From DATLLJ01 sp035537875 (GTDB lineage: Bacteria; Acidobacteriota; Vicinamibacteria; Vicinamibacterales; CAVVIG01): a DNA stretch of 64,000 bases. A model generated the notes under the pieces. That model made no database searches. It was not told the origin of the DNA and saw nothing but the letters and a program-made list of their open reading frames with translations. The stretch's first letter is position 1; every line of letters starts with the position of its first letter. The position numbers and the translations under genes are program-made. The stretch is from contig DATLLJ010000002.1 in assembly GCA_035537875.1 (NCBI GenBank), forward strand, positions 133,976 through 197,975, read 5' to 3'. This document shows positions 35,749 to 45,408 of this stretch, in pieces.

Positions 35749-36258
35749 AACTGCCGCCCAGTCCTTGACGAACTGATCGACGAACGTCAGCACCTCCGCG
35801 CGAACCGTCTGCAGGGCGGAGGCCGGCACTCCCAGGACGTTCTGCGCATCCCACGTCATCGCGTTCACGACGTTCGACCCCGTGACCGGCGAGCGCAGCG
35901 TCTGTCTGAGGTGCACCTGCACGGCGATCGCGTAGCCCGCGTCCTGCGGAAGGACAAGGGCGTTGAGGTGGACGTAGAGGTACGCCTTCGCCAGACTGGG
36001 ATTCGTCGACTGCGAGGCATAGACCGAGATCCCGCCGTCGCGCAACCGTCGTTCAACGTCTGCCCGGATCGCGGCGACGGTGAGCCCGCTCTGCTGAAGC
36101 TCCGGCTGGAGACCTTCCACGAGCACCTCGACGCCAGGCAGCCCGCGGAGCGTGTCACGGCCCGTGGAGACGAACATCTGGCCATCCGCGTCAGGAGCGC
36201 GGGCCCCGAGGAGCAGAAGCGCCATGCTGAACACACCCGCCATCCGGCGTGAAGTCAT
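35743..36258 (-). CDS. Secreted hypothetical protein
   Basis: The protein has 171 residues from ATG 36258 with signal MAGVFSMALLLLGARAPDADGQ. LRGLPGVEVLVEGLQPELQQSGLT and AYLYVHLNALVLPQDAGYAIAVQVHLRQTL suggest an alternating alpha/beta fold. The periodic AAIRADVERRLRDGGI looks like a helix preceding a strand. I know of similar unannotated acidobacterial proteins but not a function. Its 3' end overlaps the VOC fragment. Confidence 0.65.
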   Translation of the reverse strand: MTSRRMAGVFSMALLLLGARAPDADGQMFVSTGRDTLRGLPGVEVLVEGLQPELQQSGLTVAAIRADVERRLRDGGISVYASQSTNPSLAKAYLYVHLNALVLPQDAGYAIAVQVHLRQTLRSPVTGSNVVNAMTWDAQNVLGVPASALQTVRAEVLTFVDQFVKDWAAVH

Positions 36259-36361
36259 CCCGTTCCTACCTTTCATGTGCTGCGTGGCGGGCACGTTGCG
36301 TGTTTCACATGGCGTCCGATGCGATGAATCTCTCCCCTTCTTCTACCCGGCTCGCAGCGGA

Positions 36362-37000
36362 CTACCGGCGTTCAAACGCCACACGCGCTCCGAACCCGAC
36401 CAGCATCACCCCACACACGCCGTCCAGCCAGCGACGGACCACCGACCTCATGACAAAGCGCCTCACACGATCGAACAGGATCGACAGGGCGACCAGCCAC
36501 ACGATGCCTTCGACGTAATGGATGCTCGCCAGGAGCAACGACTTTGTGAGCACGGGCTCCGTCGGGCCAATGAACTGCGGCAAGAATGCCAGATAAAACA
36601 CCGCGGTCTTCGGGTTCAGCCCATTCGAGAGGAAGCCTTCCAGGAAGCAGCGTCGCCCGCTTCTCCTGCCGGTGGGGTCAGCCGCCTGCAAGCGGTCCGG
36701 CGGAGGCGGCGTTCGCAGCGCCCTCGCCAGGGACTGCAGCCCCAGCCATCCCAGATAACACGCCCCGGCCAGCTTGACCAAGGAAAAGGCGGTGGCCGAA
36801 CGTGTCAGGAGCATCGAGACCCCCAACGCCGACAGCGTCGCGTGGACGAACAGCCCCGAACAGATGCCAAAGGTCGTGATGACCCCGTCACACCGGCTGC
36901 CCCGCAGGACGTTGCGGATCACGAGCATGGTGTCCGGCCCTGGCGCAATCGTGAGCGCCGCGGCTGCCAATGTGAATGCGACGACCTGCGAATCCACCAC
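36362..37000 (-). CDS. LysE/RhtB family exporter
   Basis: The protein has 212 residues with about six TM helices. AAAALTIAPGPDTMLVIRNVLRGSR and FLSNGLNPKTAVFYLAFLPQF are the family signature stretches. Known role: efflux of amino acids (lysine, homoserine, threonine) or related amines. Substrate cannot be told. Confidence 0.9.
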   Translation of the reverse strand: MVDSQVVAFTLAAAALTIAPGPDTMLVIRNVLRGSRCDGVITTFGICSGLFVHATLSALGVSMLLTRSATAFSLVKLAGACYLGWLGLQSLARALRTPPPPDRLQAADPTGRRSGRRCFLEGFLSNGLNPKTAVFYLAFLPQFIGPTEPVLTKSLLLASIHYVEGIVWLVALSILFDRVRRFVMRSVVRRWLDGVCGVMLVGFGARVAFERR

Positions 37001-37024
37001 GTGTTCTCCTGGGTTCCTCGTGAC

Positions 37025-37672
37025 TCACCCGATGCTTGCCCGCGCTTCGTCACACTGATCGTCCACCCCTGGCGCATGCAGGAAGACCGTTTCGTTCGCA
37101 CGGAGGCGTGCGCCAACCGTCGCCACGATATCGTGAGAACTGGCAAGACGTCCGTCACCGTGGCCGACTCGACCGCGACGTTGTCGGACCTCCGCATCGA
37201 GCCACTGATCAACGAGCTTGAAATTGTCACAGCAGTGATCGATCTCAGCGTAACCGTAGCGTGTCAGCTGCCCGGCCTGCATGATCATCATCGACTTCTG
37301 GCGGCGATATCGAACTCCTGCAAGCACCTCTGCGAGATGTATGGTGGTGTTGGCGTCATGTCCGATCCCGAGCAGCAGGACCTGCCCGTCCAGGTCGTAG
37401 ACGCGGCCGACCGGACTGTTCAAGCCATGCGGAACATCCAGGGGATGATCGGCGGTGATCCGGGCGGCTTCCGGTCCGAGGGCTGAAAAGGCGTGGGGGC
37501 TATCGCTCCGCCACACATCTTCCAGCCGCACCGCCTCGAATGCAAGTGGTAGCGCTGAGTCTCCAATGAGCCGCGCGGCCTCACGGACAAGGTAGCACGG
37601 ACGTCGCGTGGCGATGCCAGCGCGATGTGAGGTCGGCAACGAGCTGCCGAATGGCATTCGCGCTTCAACCAA
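37025..37672 (-). pseudogene. N-terminally truncated AAC(3)-type aminoglycoside acetyltransferase
   Basis: From about residue 55 the frame matches the AAC(3) family: SDSPHAFSALGPEAARITAD, PHGLNSPVGRVYDLDGQVLLLGIGHDANTTIHLAE and MQAGQLTRYGYAEIDHC. Full members have about 270 residues with an acetyl-CoA-binding N-terminal region (SSLxxLG...GTLxMPT type), which is missing; the first ~50 residues here do not match it. The neighbouring gene at 37665 occupies the upstream side, so it looks like a deletion remnant. Activity is doubtful. Confidence 0.7.
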
Positions 37673-38339
37673 TGAGTGGCTCCCACGCGATCGACCCGCC
37701 CCGGCGCCGCGTCAGAATCTCACGAGCACGCGGCGATAACGATGAAGCCACCTGCTCGCGAACGCGCCACAAACGATGTCGGCCGATCTTGAGTAATCGA
37801 CCGTGCAAGAGGAGGACGCCGATTGCAGCCTCCTCCGTTTGTGCGAGTTGCTCCACACGCGCTGTCGTCAACGGGGTTTCCCGCATGGTGCAGACGTCCG
37901 TTAGATCGACCCCGGAAGCGACCGGGATACCGGGAAGGGCAGCGCCGCCGAGCCTCGCCGCGAACGTGGCTAGCTTCGGTGAATAGTCGGCGTAGGCGTG
38001 CAGCGAAACGTCGACGTCGAGACCGGTGGCCGCCGGCGCCGTCTTTGCCCAGAACACTTCCGCGGCAGTAACGAGAAACGCGATTCCTGCAACGGGCTGC
38101 GAACACGCCAGCGTACCGCGCCAGCGTCGGTCGATGACATCCACGAATCGACCGGAGCCCGTGCCCCTCTGCTGTGCCGTCTCGTAGGTCCGTCGCGTCG
38201 TTGGCAGCCAATTGCCAACGAGCTCGACGGGTTCCTCGAGCACCAGCGCAGCGAGCGATGCGTCGAGTTCGTCAAAGATTGGATGCCGGCGCATTTTCGT
38301 TGGTCGAAGCGGAGAATTCAGGATGCCATGCAGCGTCAT
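37665..38339 (-). CDS. Hypothetical protein, coupled to upstream serine hydrolase
   Basis: The protein has about 224 residues. ATG 38339 overlaps the TGA of the upstream gene (ATGA), so translation is coupled. The chain is mixed alpha/beta with no signal or TM (EPVELVGNWLPTTRRTYETAQ, VDVSLHAYADYSPKLATFAARLGG). I do not recognise the family. Confidence 0.6.
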   Translation of the reverse strand: MTLHGILNSPLRPTKMRRHPIFDELDASLAALVLEEPVELVGNWLPTTRRTYETAQQRGTGSGRFVDVIDRRWRGTLACSQPVAGIAFLVTAAEVFWAKTAPAATGLDVDVSLHAYADYSPKLATFAARLGGAALPGIPVASGVDLTDVCTMRETPLTTARVEQLAQTEEAAIGVLLLHGRLLKIGRHRLWRVREQVASSLSPRAREILTRRRGGSIAWEPLIG

Positions 38340-39526
38340 GCGTTCGGGCAACCCGGCCGAACCGCGGTCCTTACGGCGGGAATGACATGTTCACGCAGGA
38401 TCCGTGGGCCGAGCGTCGCGGCGGCCGTGAAGTCGTTATAGCGACCGCCGAGGATTGTCACAGCCATGTCGAGCCCAGGCAGCACAAATATCCACTGCTG
38501 GCCGTTGCCAAAGGCGGTGCGCGCCTCCATGAGGCCTGCTGTGGTCGGATAACAGAAGTACCACCAGTAATACGAGTACCCGAATTCGCCGCCAGCGTCA
38601 GCCCCCTCTGGCGGGGGGAAACGAAAATGCCGGCGAGTGGAAAGCGCGACCCAGTCTGCCGGTATGACCTGATTGCCGTTCCATTGACCGCCGTGCAGGT
38701 AGAGTGACGCGAACTTGGCGACATCCCGGGCGCGAAGCCTCAGACCCGACGCAGCCTCGGGCTTGCCGGCAAGATTCCCCACCCACTCGAAATCGCTGAT
38801 ACCGAGTGGTCTGAACAATCTGGTTCGCGCATAGTCTTCGAGGGAACTCTTGGTCGCACGCTCGAGCACGGCAGCCACGACTTCCGAAAGACCGCTGTTG
38901 TAGTTGAAGCCCGATCCCGGATCGACAGAGAAAGGTCGCGACAGTACGTAGCGCAACGGCTGCGGATCGTGCGTCATCCGAATCGCGTCGTTGCTCGGGT
39001 CGCTGTACGGCAGGTTCTCATTCCACGCCAGCCCGGACGTCATGGAGAGCGCATGGCTGAGCGTCATCCGTCGTTGCTCGTTCGTATCGGGTTCTGGATA
39101 CTCCGGAAACCACTCGATCACTGGCCCGTCGAGGGATTGAATGGCACCCGTGGCGATCGCGATACCAACGAGCGCGCTCACCACGCTCTTGCTGACCGAA
39201 CGAAGATCGTGCATCGAATCCCGAGTGAAGGACACGTGACCAAGCGGCTGCCCAAGGCGCTCGTCGAAGCCATCGAAGTACTCCTCGTAAATCAGTCGGT
39301 CAGACCGCTCAATCAGGATGGCGTGCACGCCCAGCTCGGGCCAGCCGCGAATCGACTCCGTAAGCGAAGCGAGACGGCCCGCGTCGACACCTAGCGATTC
39401 GGCGCTTGCGGTGGTCCACCCGTCGTCAAGAGTGGGCGGTGACTGATCTGGTGGTGTTGCGTCCTGGGCACACGTGGTCAGGACGAAGAGCGCCAACGCC
39501 AAAGCAGCGCCGCGTAGTGTTCTCAT
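38336..39526 (-). CDS. Serine hydrolase (beta-lactamase-like), exported
   Basis: The protein has 396 residues. MRTLRGAALALALFVLTTCAQ is a signal with a possible lipid Cys. The catalytic SVSK follows MHDLR, and GFNYNSGLSEVV holds the YxN-like second motif; GNGQQWIFVLPGLDMAV is near the third. This is the esterase/DD-peptidase-like group, the second of three such genes in the window. Confidence 0.88.
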   Translation of the reverse strand: MRTLRGAALALALFVLTTCAQDATPPDQSPPTLDDGWTTASAESLGVDAGRLASLTESIRGWPELGVHAILIERSDRLIYEEYFDGFDERLGQPLGHVSFTRDSMHDLRSVSKSVVSALVGIAIATGAIQSLDGPVIEWFPEYPEPDTNEQRRMTLSHALSMTSGLAWNENLPYSDPSNDAIRMTHDPQPLRYVLSRPFSVDPGSGFNYNSGLSEVVAAVLERATKSSLEDYARTRLFRPLGISDFEWVGNLAGKPEAASGLRLRARDVAKFASLYLHGGQWNGNQVIPADWVALSTRRHFRFPPPEGADAGGEFGYSYYWWYFCYPTTAGLMEARTAFGNGQQWIFVLPGLDMAVTILGGRYNDFTAAATLGPRILREHVIPAVRTAVRPGCPNA

Positions 39527-39578
39527 CGCGAATCACTTCGAAGCTCTTAGGGCGAGTTTGGATTGTCTCTCACCTCGG

Positions 39579-40064
39579 TTACACGAAGCGCGCCACGTCC
39601 GGATGCCTTCGCCTGGCAGCTTCCATCTCGATCGGGCGCGCACGCAGCAGCTCGAAGTCGGCGAAGTCGAATCCGGGCCCCACGGTGCATCCCACCAGCG
39701 TGTACGCACCCATCGAGCGCGCCGCCTGCCACGCATTCGCCTGCACGACGTGCACCGGCCGCCTTCCGTGATCGATTGTGCCGAGCACGTGAGTGGCCAC
39801 CTCGTCAAAGTCCGCGTCGGCCGTGTGAAGTTCGAGCGCGTCGCCTTCGTAGTGGTGCCACACCTCGTCTGAGGCCACGCGGTGCCAGCCACTCAGGTCG
39901 CCAGCGGGGAGCAGGAAATAGATGGTGGTGAGGGCTGCCCGTTCGGGCCGATTGTCAAGAGGCTGCACGCGACAGGCCGAGCGGTAGATCTCTCGATAGT
40001 ATCCGCCTTCCGGATGCGGCCTCATGCCGAGGGAGGCAATCAACTCTGCGGCGCGAGCGTCCAT
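39579..40064 (-). CDS. Cupin_5 (DUF985) family protein
   Basis: The protein has 161 residues. LGMRPHPEGGYYREIYRS, TTIYFLLPAGDLSGWHRVASDEVWHHYEGDALELH and YTLVGCTVGPGFDFADFELL are the DUF985 cupin landmarks, with His residues of SGWHR and WHHYEG as possible metal ligands. Function unknown. It follows the endonuclease/phosphatase-like gene by 6 nt. Confidence 0.9.
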   Translation of the reverse strand: MDARAAELIASLGMRPHPEGGYYREIYRSACRVQPLDNRPERAALTTIYFLLPAGDLSGWHRVASDEVWHHYEGDALELHTADADFDEVATHVLGTIDHGRRPVHVVQANAWQAARSMGAYTLVGCTVGPGFDFADFELLRARPIEMEAARRRHPDVARFV

Positions 40065-40070
40065 GCATCC

Positions 40071-40940
40071 CTACCACTCGATATCGGCCAGCATCGCGTG
40101 GTGATCGCTCTTGTCGGTCGGCCACACCCGGGCGCGCGAGGACGCGCGCGCAAGAGACGGGTCGGCGAGCAGGTAATCGATGCGGCGCCTGTTTTCGGCC
40201 CTGACTCCCAGCTCCGAGCCAAGGTCGACGAGACCGGTCTCGATCAGGCCGCGGATGCCCAGACCGTCCGGCTGCTCGTTGAGATCGCCGAGCACGAACA
40301 GACCGCGTCCCATGTGAGCCCGCACTATTTGTCGGAGTTCGGCGAACCCGGATTCCCGAGACGCGACCCAGCCGTCGGCGTGATGATTGAAGAGGCGCAG
40401 CGGGCGCCCGCGCGCACACGCGGTCGTCTCGAGGACGATGCGAGGCTCGATGGCGGTGGTGGCATCGAGCCGGTGACGGCGTATGTCTGTCAGCGGCCAG
40501 CGGGACAGAACGGCGAGGCCGTAATCGCCCTCGTCCCATTTGATGCTGGCGGCAAAAGCGTAGTGAAAGCCCAGAGCGGCTGCGAGGGCGGCCGGCTCGT
40601 CGACAAATCCGGAGCGACGTGTTCGGACGTCGACCTCCTGCAACGCGATCACGTCGGCCTGCATGGCTGCGACTTCGGCGGCGATGTCACTCAACGGGGC
40701 CGATCGCGCAGCACGGATGTTCCAGGTGGCGATGCGCAGGTGTGTGGCCTCTGCCCCCCTGTGGTCGCCGGTTCGGCACGCACCAAGGGGCGAGTGAACC
40801 AGCATGTCGGACGGCTGTGGGGCGACCCGGACACCTATCTGTCCGGCAGCCACGGACACGCCAAGCGAGATAACGACGCTCGACGAGAGCGCCGCGAAGC
40901 CTTTCAACGTGAAGCCTCTTACGACGTCGCCTGAATCCAC
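40071..40940 (-). CDS. Endonuclease/exonuclease/phosphatase family protein, exported
   Basis: The protein has 289 residues with an N-terminal hydrophobic segment (AALSSSVVISLGVSVAAG). LRIATWNIRAA (Asn), VIALQEVDVRT (catalytic Glu), LFVLGDLNEQPD (Asp-x-Asn) and SDHHAMLADI (Asp-His) are the four EEP motifs in order. Substrate could be DNA, phospholipid or phosphoinositide-like headgroups; unknown. Confidence 0.9.
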   Translation of the reverse strand: MDSGDVVRGFTLKGFAALSSSVVISLGVSVAAGQIGVRVAPQPSDMLVHSPLGACRTGDHRGAEATHLRIATWNIRAARSAPLSDIAAEVAAMQADVIALQEVDVRTRRSGFVDEPAALAAALGFHYAFAASIKWDEGDYGLAVLSRWPLTDIRRHRLDATTAIEPRIVLETTACARGRPLRLFNHHADGWVASRESGFAELRQIVRAHMGRGLFVLGDLNEQPDGLGIRGLIETGLVDLGSELGVRAENRRRIDYLLADPSLARASSRARVWPTDKSDHHAMLADIEW

Positions 40941-41160
40941 GGTCGTCCGCCTCCGAGACAGATTACGCTCGCCCTTATCCCGCCACCAGCCGCGAACTGG
41001 GTTGGACGCGGAGACACCTTAACATGGCGCCGACCTTCTTTTCGGATCCCAAGGCTCCAACGGTTAATACCATCCGAAGTACAGGCGGCCAGGCGGAAGA
41101 CGGGATCACGGAAGGGATTCAGCGCCTTTGTAGCGCCCCCCTGCCACGCTCAGGCCTACG

Positions 41161-42738
41161 TCAGGCGCTCAGAAGGGGTGAGCGCCTCTTCCCGAATTGC
41201 GTGGCCTGCTCAAAGGCGTGAGCCATCTGAAGCAGGCTCCACTCACCGCGGTGCCGCCCGACGATCTGGATGCCAATCGGCAGTCCGCTGGCCGTGAATC
41301 CAGCGGGCACCGACATCGCGGGGTTCGACATGAAGGTGACATACCAGCACGACCGCATCCAGTCGACATAGGTGGCCATGGGCGTTCCGGCGATCTGCGT
41401 GGGATAGGGGACGTTCACATCGAATGGCGCGACCTGTGTCACGGGCAGGACGAAGTACTCGTACCGTTCGAAGAACTCGCGGCTCTGCTCGTACATTCGC
41501 GCCTGCCGGGCAAGCGCCTCGCCGATGTCCGCGGCGGTCATCCGCTCGGCCTCTGCAACCTCGTACTTGATTGTGTCCTTCACCCAATCGGGCCGTTCGC
41601 GGACGAGCGGCGCATACTGCGCGTGATTGGCCGCGAACCGGAGCGCGGGAAAGGCCTGGTCCACGCCTGCGAAGTCGGGCTCGGCCTCCTCGACGATGCA
41701 CCCGAGGTCCTCGAAGACCCGTCGTCTGGCGTCGACGGCCTGTCGGATCTCCGGCTCGAACGGGATGCCCCCCAGATCTCGCCACCAGGCGACCCGCACG
41801 CCCTTGAACTCACGCTCGAGCACCCCGCGAAACTGAACGCCGTCATCCACGAGCGAGAGCGGGCTGCTCGGATCGTGTCCGGCAATCGCGCTCAAGAAGA
41901 GCGCCACGTCTGCGACCGACCGCGCCATTGGACCCGAGACCGGCAAAGGTGACCAGTTGCCCGGATTGCCCGGGACCCGTCCTGGTGATGGGCGAAGTCC
42001 GACGACGTTGCAGAACGCGGCGGGGTTGCGCAGAGAGCCGCCCGTGTCGCTACCATCCGCGATGGGGACCATGCCGCAGGCCAGGGCCACGGCCGCCCCA
42101 CCGCTGCTGCCACCGCACGTCCTGGTCACGTCGTAGGGATTGCGTGTCGCTCCGAAGACGCTGTTGAACGTCTGCGACCCCGCACCGAATTCAGGCGTAT
42201 TCGTCTTCCCGCACGTGATGGCGCCGGCGGCGCGGATGCGCGTCACGATCAGGGCATCGCGGGTCGGGACGTTGTCGCGGTAGAACGGCGAACCGCGTGT
42301 GGTGCGAATGCCCGCCGTATCGACGAGGTCCTTATGGGCCACCGGCAGGCCATGCAGCACGCCAAGCGTGCCACCCCGGGCCGCCTGCTCGTCGGCGCGT
42401 GCTGCATCGTCCATGGCGCGCTCCGCCACGAGTGTCACGATCGCGTTCACCCGTGGGTTCACCCGTTCGATTCGAGCCAGGTGGGCCGTCATGACCTCAC
42501 GCGCAGATACGTCCTTGCGACGGATCCTCGCCGCCAGCTCGATGGCGCTCGAGTCGCACAGCTCGTCAGATCCGCTGACCGGCCCCGGGCTGCCCGACTG
42601 CGCCGACACCGTCGCGTCGAGCCCCTGGAGCGTGCCGGCGACGGCCGCGATTCCAAGCGTCTGACCGAACGCTCGCCGAGTGATGGGGGCCGTCGCGGTC
42701 GACCGCGGAGAGCTCGGATCGCCGTCTTTGTCATCCAT
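41161..42738 (-). CDS. Tat-exported amidase (amidase signature family)
   Basis: The protein has 525 residues. A Tat signal (TRRAFGQTLGIAAVAG) starts near residue 20. The Ser-cisSer-Lys triad is Lys136 in VAHKDLVD, Ser211/212 in CGGSSGGAAVALA and Ser235 in GSDTGGSLR. A ribosome binding site GGAG precedes ATG 42738. Substrate unknown; family members cleave carboxamides in amino acid, nitrile and aryl-amide metabolism. Confidence 0.92.
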   Translation of the reverse strand: MDDKDGDPSSPRSTATAPITRRAFGQTLGIAAVAGTLQGLDATVSAQSGSPGPVSGSDELCDSSAIELAARIRRKDVSAREVMTAHLARIERVNPRVNAIVTLVAERAMDDAARADEQAARGGTLGVLHGLPVAHKDLVDTAGIRTTRGSPFYRDNVPTRDALIVTRIRAAGAITCGKTNTPEFGAGSQTFNSVFGATRNPYDVTRTCGGSSGGAAVALACGMVPIADGSDTGGSLRNPAAFCNVVGLRPSPGRVPGNPGNWSPLPVSGPMARSVADVALFLSAIAGHDPSSPLSLVDDGVQFRGVLEREFKGVRVAWWRDLGGIPFEPEIRQAVDARRRVFEDLGCIVEEAEPDFAGVDQAFPALRFAANHAQYAPLVRERPDWVKDTIKYEVAEAERMTAADIGEALARQARMYEQSREFFERYEYFVLPVTQVAPFDVNVPYPTQIAGTPMATYVDWMRSCWYVTFMSNPAMSVPAGFTASGLPIGIQIVGRHRGEWSLLQMAHAFEQATQFGKRRSPLLSA

Positions 42739-42882
42739 GGTTGCTCCAGCACTGACGTCGGACGCCTCGATGCTACAGCACAACGCCGTCACATGCGCCA
42801 CGTAGGATTTCGCAGACCGGCCGTACTCCTCTGGGTGCGGCAGCGCTGTATGCGGCAGCAATCGAAATCGGAGACCAGTTCC

Positions 42883-43326
42883 TCACAGCCACAGAGGCGT
42901 GAGGATCACCGTACATGACCTCAAGAAAACCTCGTCCTCGAGCCCAAACGCGTTGATTCGATCGCTCTCGACATCGATCGTACCGACGATCCGGCCGTCG
43001 ATCGCCACGGGGAAGATCGCCTCCGCACGCGTGGAGCCAAATGCCGTGAGATATCGAGGATCGGTCGTTACGTCCTGGACAACCACCGGCTGGCGGGTCA
43101 CCACTGCGGCGCCGCTGAGGCCCTTTGTGACCGGAAAGCGAGGGTACGCTGGTGGGTCTTCCCCTGTCCATGCAATCGCCACCACTTCGCCCGGTGTCAC
43201 GTCATAGAGACCTACCCACCGGTACGCACGACCCGCCTTGATCGCCTGAGCCACCGCCCGAGCCTTCTCGATACGAAGCCTTGGCGACTTGACGAGATCC
43301 TTCAATCGATTGAGGACATCCTCCAT
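42883..43326 (-). CDS. GAF domain protein
   Basis: The protein has 147 residues and is a single GAF domain: YRWVGLYDVTPGEVVAIAWTG, FPVTKGLSGAAVVTRQPVVVQDVTTDPRYL and AIFPVAIDGRIVGTIDVES. The arrangement resembles free-methionine-(R)-sulfoxide reductase, but the Cys set of that enzyme is not evident; only one Cys lies near the C-terminus. A sensor or ligand-binding role is the safe reading. Confidence 0.85.
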   Translation of the reverse strand: MEDVLNRLKDLVKSPRLRIEKARAVAQAIKAGRAYRWVGLYDVTPGEVVAIAWTGEDPPAYPRFPVTKGLSGAAVVTRQPVVVQDVTTDPRYLTAFGSTRAEAIFPVAIDGRIVGTIDVESDRINAFGLEDEVFLRSCTVILTPLWL

Positions 43327-43458
43327 ATGAAACTACTCCTCGGAAGGTCGTCGATTGCGAAGCATGACGAAATGATCAGGCCCCAGCGAGGAGCTCCCTC
43401 ATGAACACACACGGCATCGTTCGTCCCGACATCAAGCGGGCCTCTGCGCGTCCGAGGC

Positions 43459-43487
43459 CCGTCGACGCGTCAATAACGCGCCGACGG
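43459..43487 (-). terminator. Hairpin downstream of the cupin gene
   Basis: CCGTCG-a-CGCGT pairs with ACGCG-c-CGACGG around a 5-nt loop, with one internal mismatch, 27 nt after the stop at 43515. No U tract. Confidence 0.35.
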
Positions 43488-43514
43488 CCCAGGTTGCGGT
43501 CGCATCGCTCCGTG

Positions 43515-44126
43515 CTACGTCCGCGCCGCCAGCACGATGCGCGAGAGCTGCGGGTACGTCGCGCGGTAGCCGCGCCAGCGCGCGATCGGTGCGAGTGCGC
43601 CAAAAATCGCGCGCTGCACCGCCAGCGGCGGAGAACGGAATACGATCACATCGCTGAACTCCCGCGCACTCAGGGCGAGCTGCAGCGGATACGGCATGCC
43701 CTTGCCGTCTGTGTGCCCTAGCCGTGCGAGACCAAAGAAGGTCTCGATCATGTGCACGAACCGTTCGCCGGGTGTCACCTCCACCCGCACACGCGCGTCG
43801 CGGTCGGCAGCATTCCACCAGTCGTGCCATACACCGGGGCGGATGACGGCCGTCTCGCCCTGATGAAGAATGCTGGTCTGCCCATCGCGCTTCACGACCA
43901 GCTCACCCTCGAGCACGGTAAATTGCTCGACAAGAGCGGGATGGCGATGTTCCCCCATGACACGCGCTCCAACGAGCGCGGTCAATTCGGCGGCCGCGCG
44001 GCCCGCAGGGTTATCCCAGGGACGCTCCAGGATTGTGGCGCGCTCCCTGGTGACGGGGTTCTCCCAGACCTCCCCGATTCTTATTGGTGTTCGATCCGGC
44101 GGGCCGTTCGGTTCGGGGTGCGACAT
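43515..44126 (-). CDS. Cupin-fold protein with C-terminal extension
   Basis: The protein has 203 residues. The cupin core is ALVGARVMGEHRHPALVEQFTVLEGELVV and GETAVIRPGVWHDWWNA, with His/Glu metal ligands in HRHPALVEQ and the final His. A further ~75-residue helical tail (FGLARLGHTDGKGMPYPLQLALSAREFSD...) is longer than in minimal cupins. Unknown function; no enzyme partner is adjacent. Confidence 0.82.
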   Translation of the reverse strand: MSHPEPNGPPDRTPIRIGEVWENPVTRERATILERPWDNPAGRAAAELTALVGARVMGEHRHPALVEQFTVLEGELVVKRDGQTSILHQGETAVIRPGVWHDWWNAADRDARVRVEVTPGERFVHMIETFFGLARLGHTDGKGMPYPLQLALSAREFSDVIVFRSPPLAVQRAIFGALAPIARWRGYRATYPQLSRIVLAART

Positions 44127-44145
44127 GCGAATGGTCCTCACATGT

Positions 44146-44700
44146 TCATTCGTTACCCAGCACTCTGGCGATCGTGGTGATCGTGTTCCAGTTGCGCGTC
44201 GTGACCGGAACCCCGAAGAGCCGGTCGAACGCGCCAAGGTAGCCGATGGCCTTCATGTGACGCCGGTACACGCCGAAAACGAACCTGTTGTCCCTCATGA
44301 GGATCTTCAGCAGCCACTTCCCGCTGGAGGGAAAGCTCATCGGGGTGGACGGCGCCGAGCGAGGGCGTTTGGACAGGACGCTCACGAAGCGGACGATGTC
44401 GGGTCGCACCGGTTGGTCCGCGAAATGATTCCGAGACATCAGTCTGACAATCTCACGGCCCTGGCAGATCACGATCTCGGTATCAAAGGGAAGCCTGCGC
44501 GTCAATTCGGCGCGGAGCTGCGGCGGGGTGACTGGCCGACGGATCACGAACGTCCCCGCCGCGCCGATGTTGACGGCATCGAGGTGTTTCAATTGTTCGG
44601 CGAGGGTGGACGGTCTGAAGGTCCTGTGACCACCGACGTTAACCCCTCTCAGAAGAACCACGAGTGCCACGCACTTCCTCCTGCTCGCGTCACTCGACAA
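44146..44700 (-). CDS. DUF1697 family protein
   Basis: The protein has 184 residues. VALVVLLRGVNVGGHRTFRP and VNIGAAGTFVIRRPVTPPQLRAEL are the DUF1697 landmarks (LLRGINVGG... NIGSxGTFV). Family function is unknown. It starts after the histidine phosphatase gene with a short gap. Confidence 0.88.
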   Translation of the reverse strand: MSSDASRRKCVALVVLLRGVNVGGHRTFRPSTLAEQLKHLDAVNIGAAGTFVIRRPVTPPQLRAELTRRLPFDTEIVICQGREIVRLMSRNHFADQPVRPDIVRFVSVLSKRPRSAPSTPMSFPSSGKWLLKILMRDNRFVFGVYRRHMKAIGYLGAFDRLFGVPVTTRNWNTITTIARVLGNE

Positions 44701-44730
44701 CCGTTACACCACCAAGAAGTCCGACAGCCC

Positions 44731-45351
44731 TTATTCTTCGACCGATTGCCGCTCGTCGGGTACAGCAGCTGGTGAGACAGCCGCCTCCCACATGCGCGTC
44801 ATACCGACGAACGCCATTGCGTCGAATTCTAGCCGGTAAATATCGGGAAGCGAGAGCCGCCGCCAGAATTCGTACCCTGACACCGAATCCAGCCCGTTGA
44901 CGATCAGGGCGAGGAGATTTCCATGCGTGGCTAGGACGACCTGTTGCCCCTGATGCCGCTCCAAGACGGTCCGCATCACATCGAGCCCGCGCGCCTGAGC
45001 GCGGATATTTGATTCTCCACCCTCCACCGACTCGGCGGGCGAACGCCAGGCGTTCTCCACCAGCCGATGAAACTCACCTGCCGGCACGACCGGCAGCTCT
45101 CGCTCCCGTAAGTTAGGCACGAGTTCCAGGCGAACGTTGAGACGTTCAGCAAGCCGTACCACGGTGTCGACCGATCTGCGATACGGGCTCGAGTAGATTG
45201 CGGTGATGGGGAACGACGCCAACCGGGCGGCGAGAACCTTCGCTGCTTCGACGCCAGCGTCTGAGAGCGGGCGGCCGTTGTCGTTATGGTCGCCCGTCCA
45301 GTCAGAATGTGCGTGGCGAACGATATAAATCGTCGTGGTTGCCATTCCCAC
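44731..45351 (-). CDS. Histidine phosphatase family protein
   Basis: The protein has 206 residues. YIVRHAHSDWTGD holds the RHxx active-site motif (His13), YSSPYRRSVDTV and LRERE follow, and VVLATHGNLLALI carries the second His. The substrate is unknown; phosphoglycerate-mutase-like or other small-molecule phosphatase is expected. Confidence 0.92.
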   Translation of the reverse strand: MGMATTTIYIVRHAHSDWTGDHNDNGRPLSDAGVEAAKVLAARLASFPITAIYSSPYRRSVDTVVRLAERLNVRLELVPNLRERELPVVPAGEFHRLVENAWRSPAESVEGGESNIRAQARGLDVMRTVLERHQGQQVVLATHGNLLALIVNGLDSVSGYEFWRRLSLPDIYRLEFDAMAFVGMTRMWEAAVSPAAVPDERQSVEE

Positions 45352-45408
45352 ACGATGGGACTGCCTAGCGCGTCAATTGAGCCACGGTCCTAGCGAGACT
45401 CTCTTCAA

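Noticed and set aside
37665..38351. TTG start at 38351 for the hypothetical gene
   Set aside because: The ATG at 38339, overlapping the upstream stop as ATGA, is a standard coupled start and makes the TTG unnecessary.
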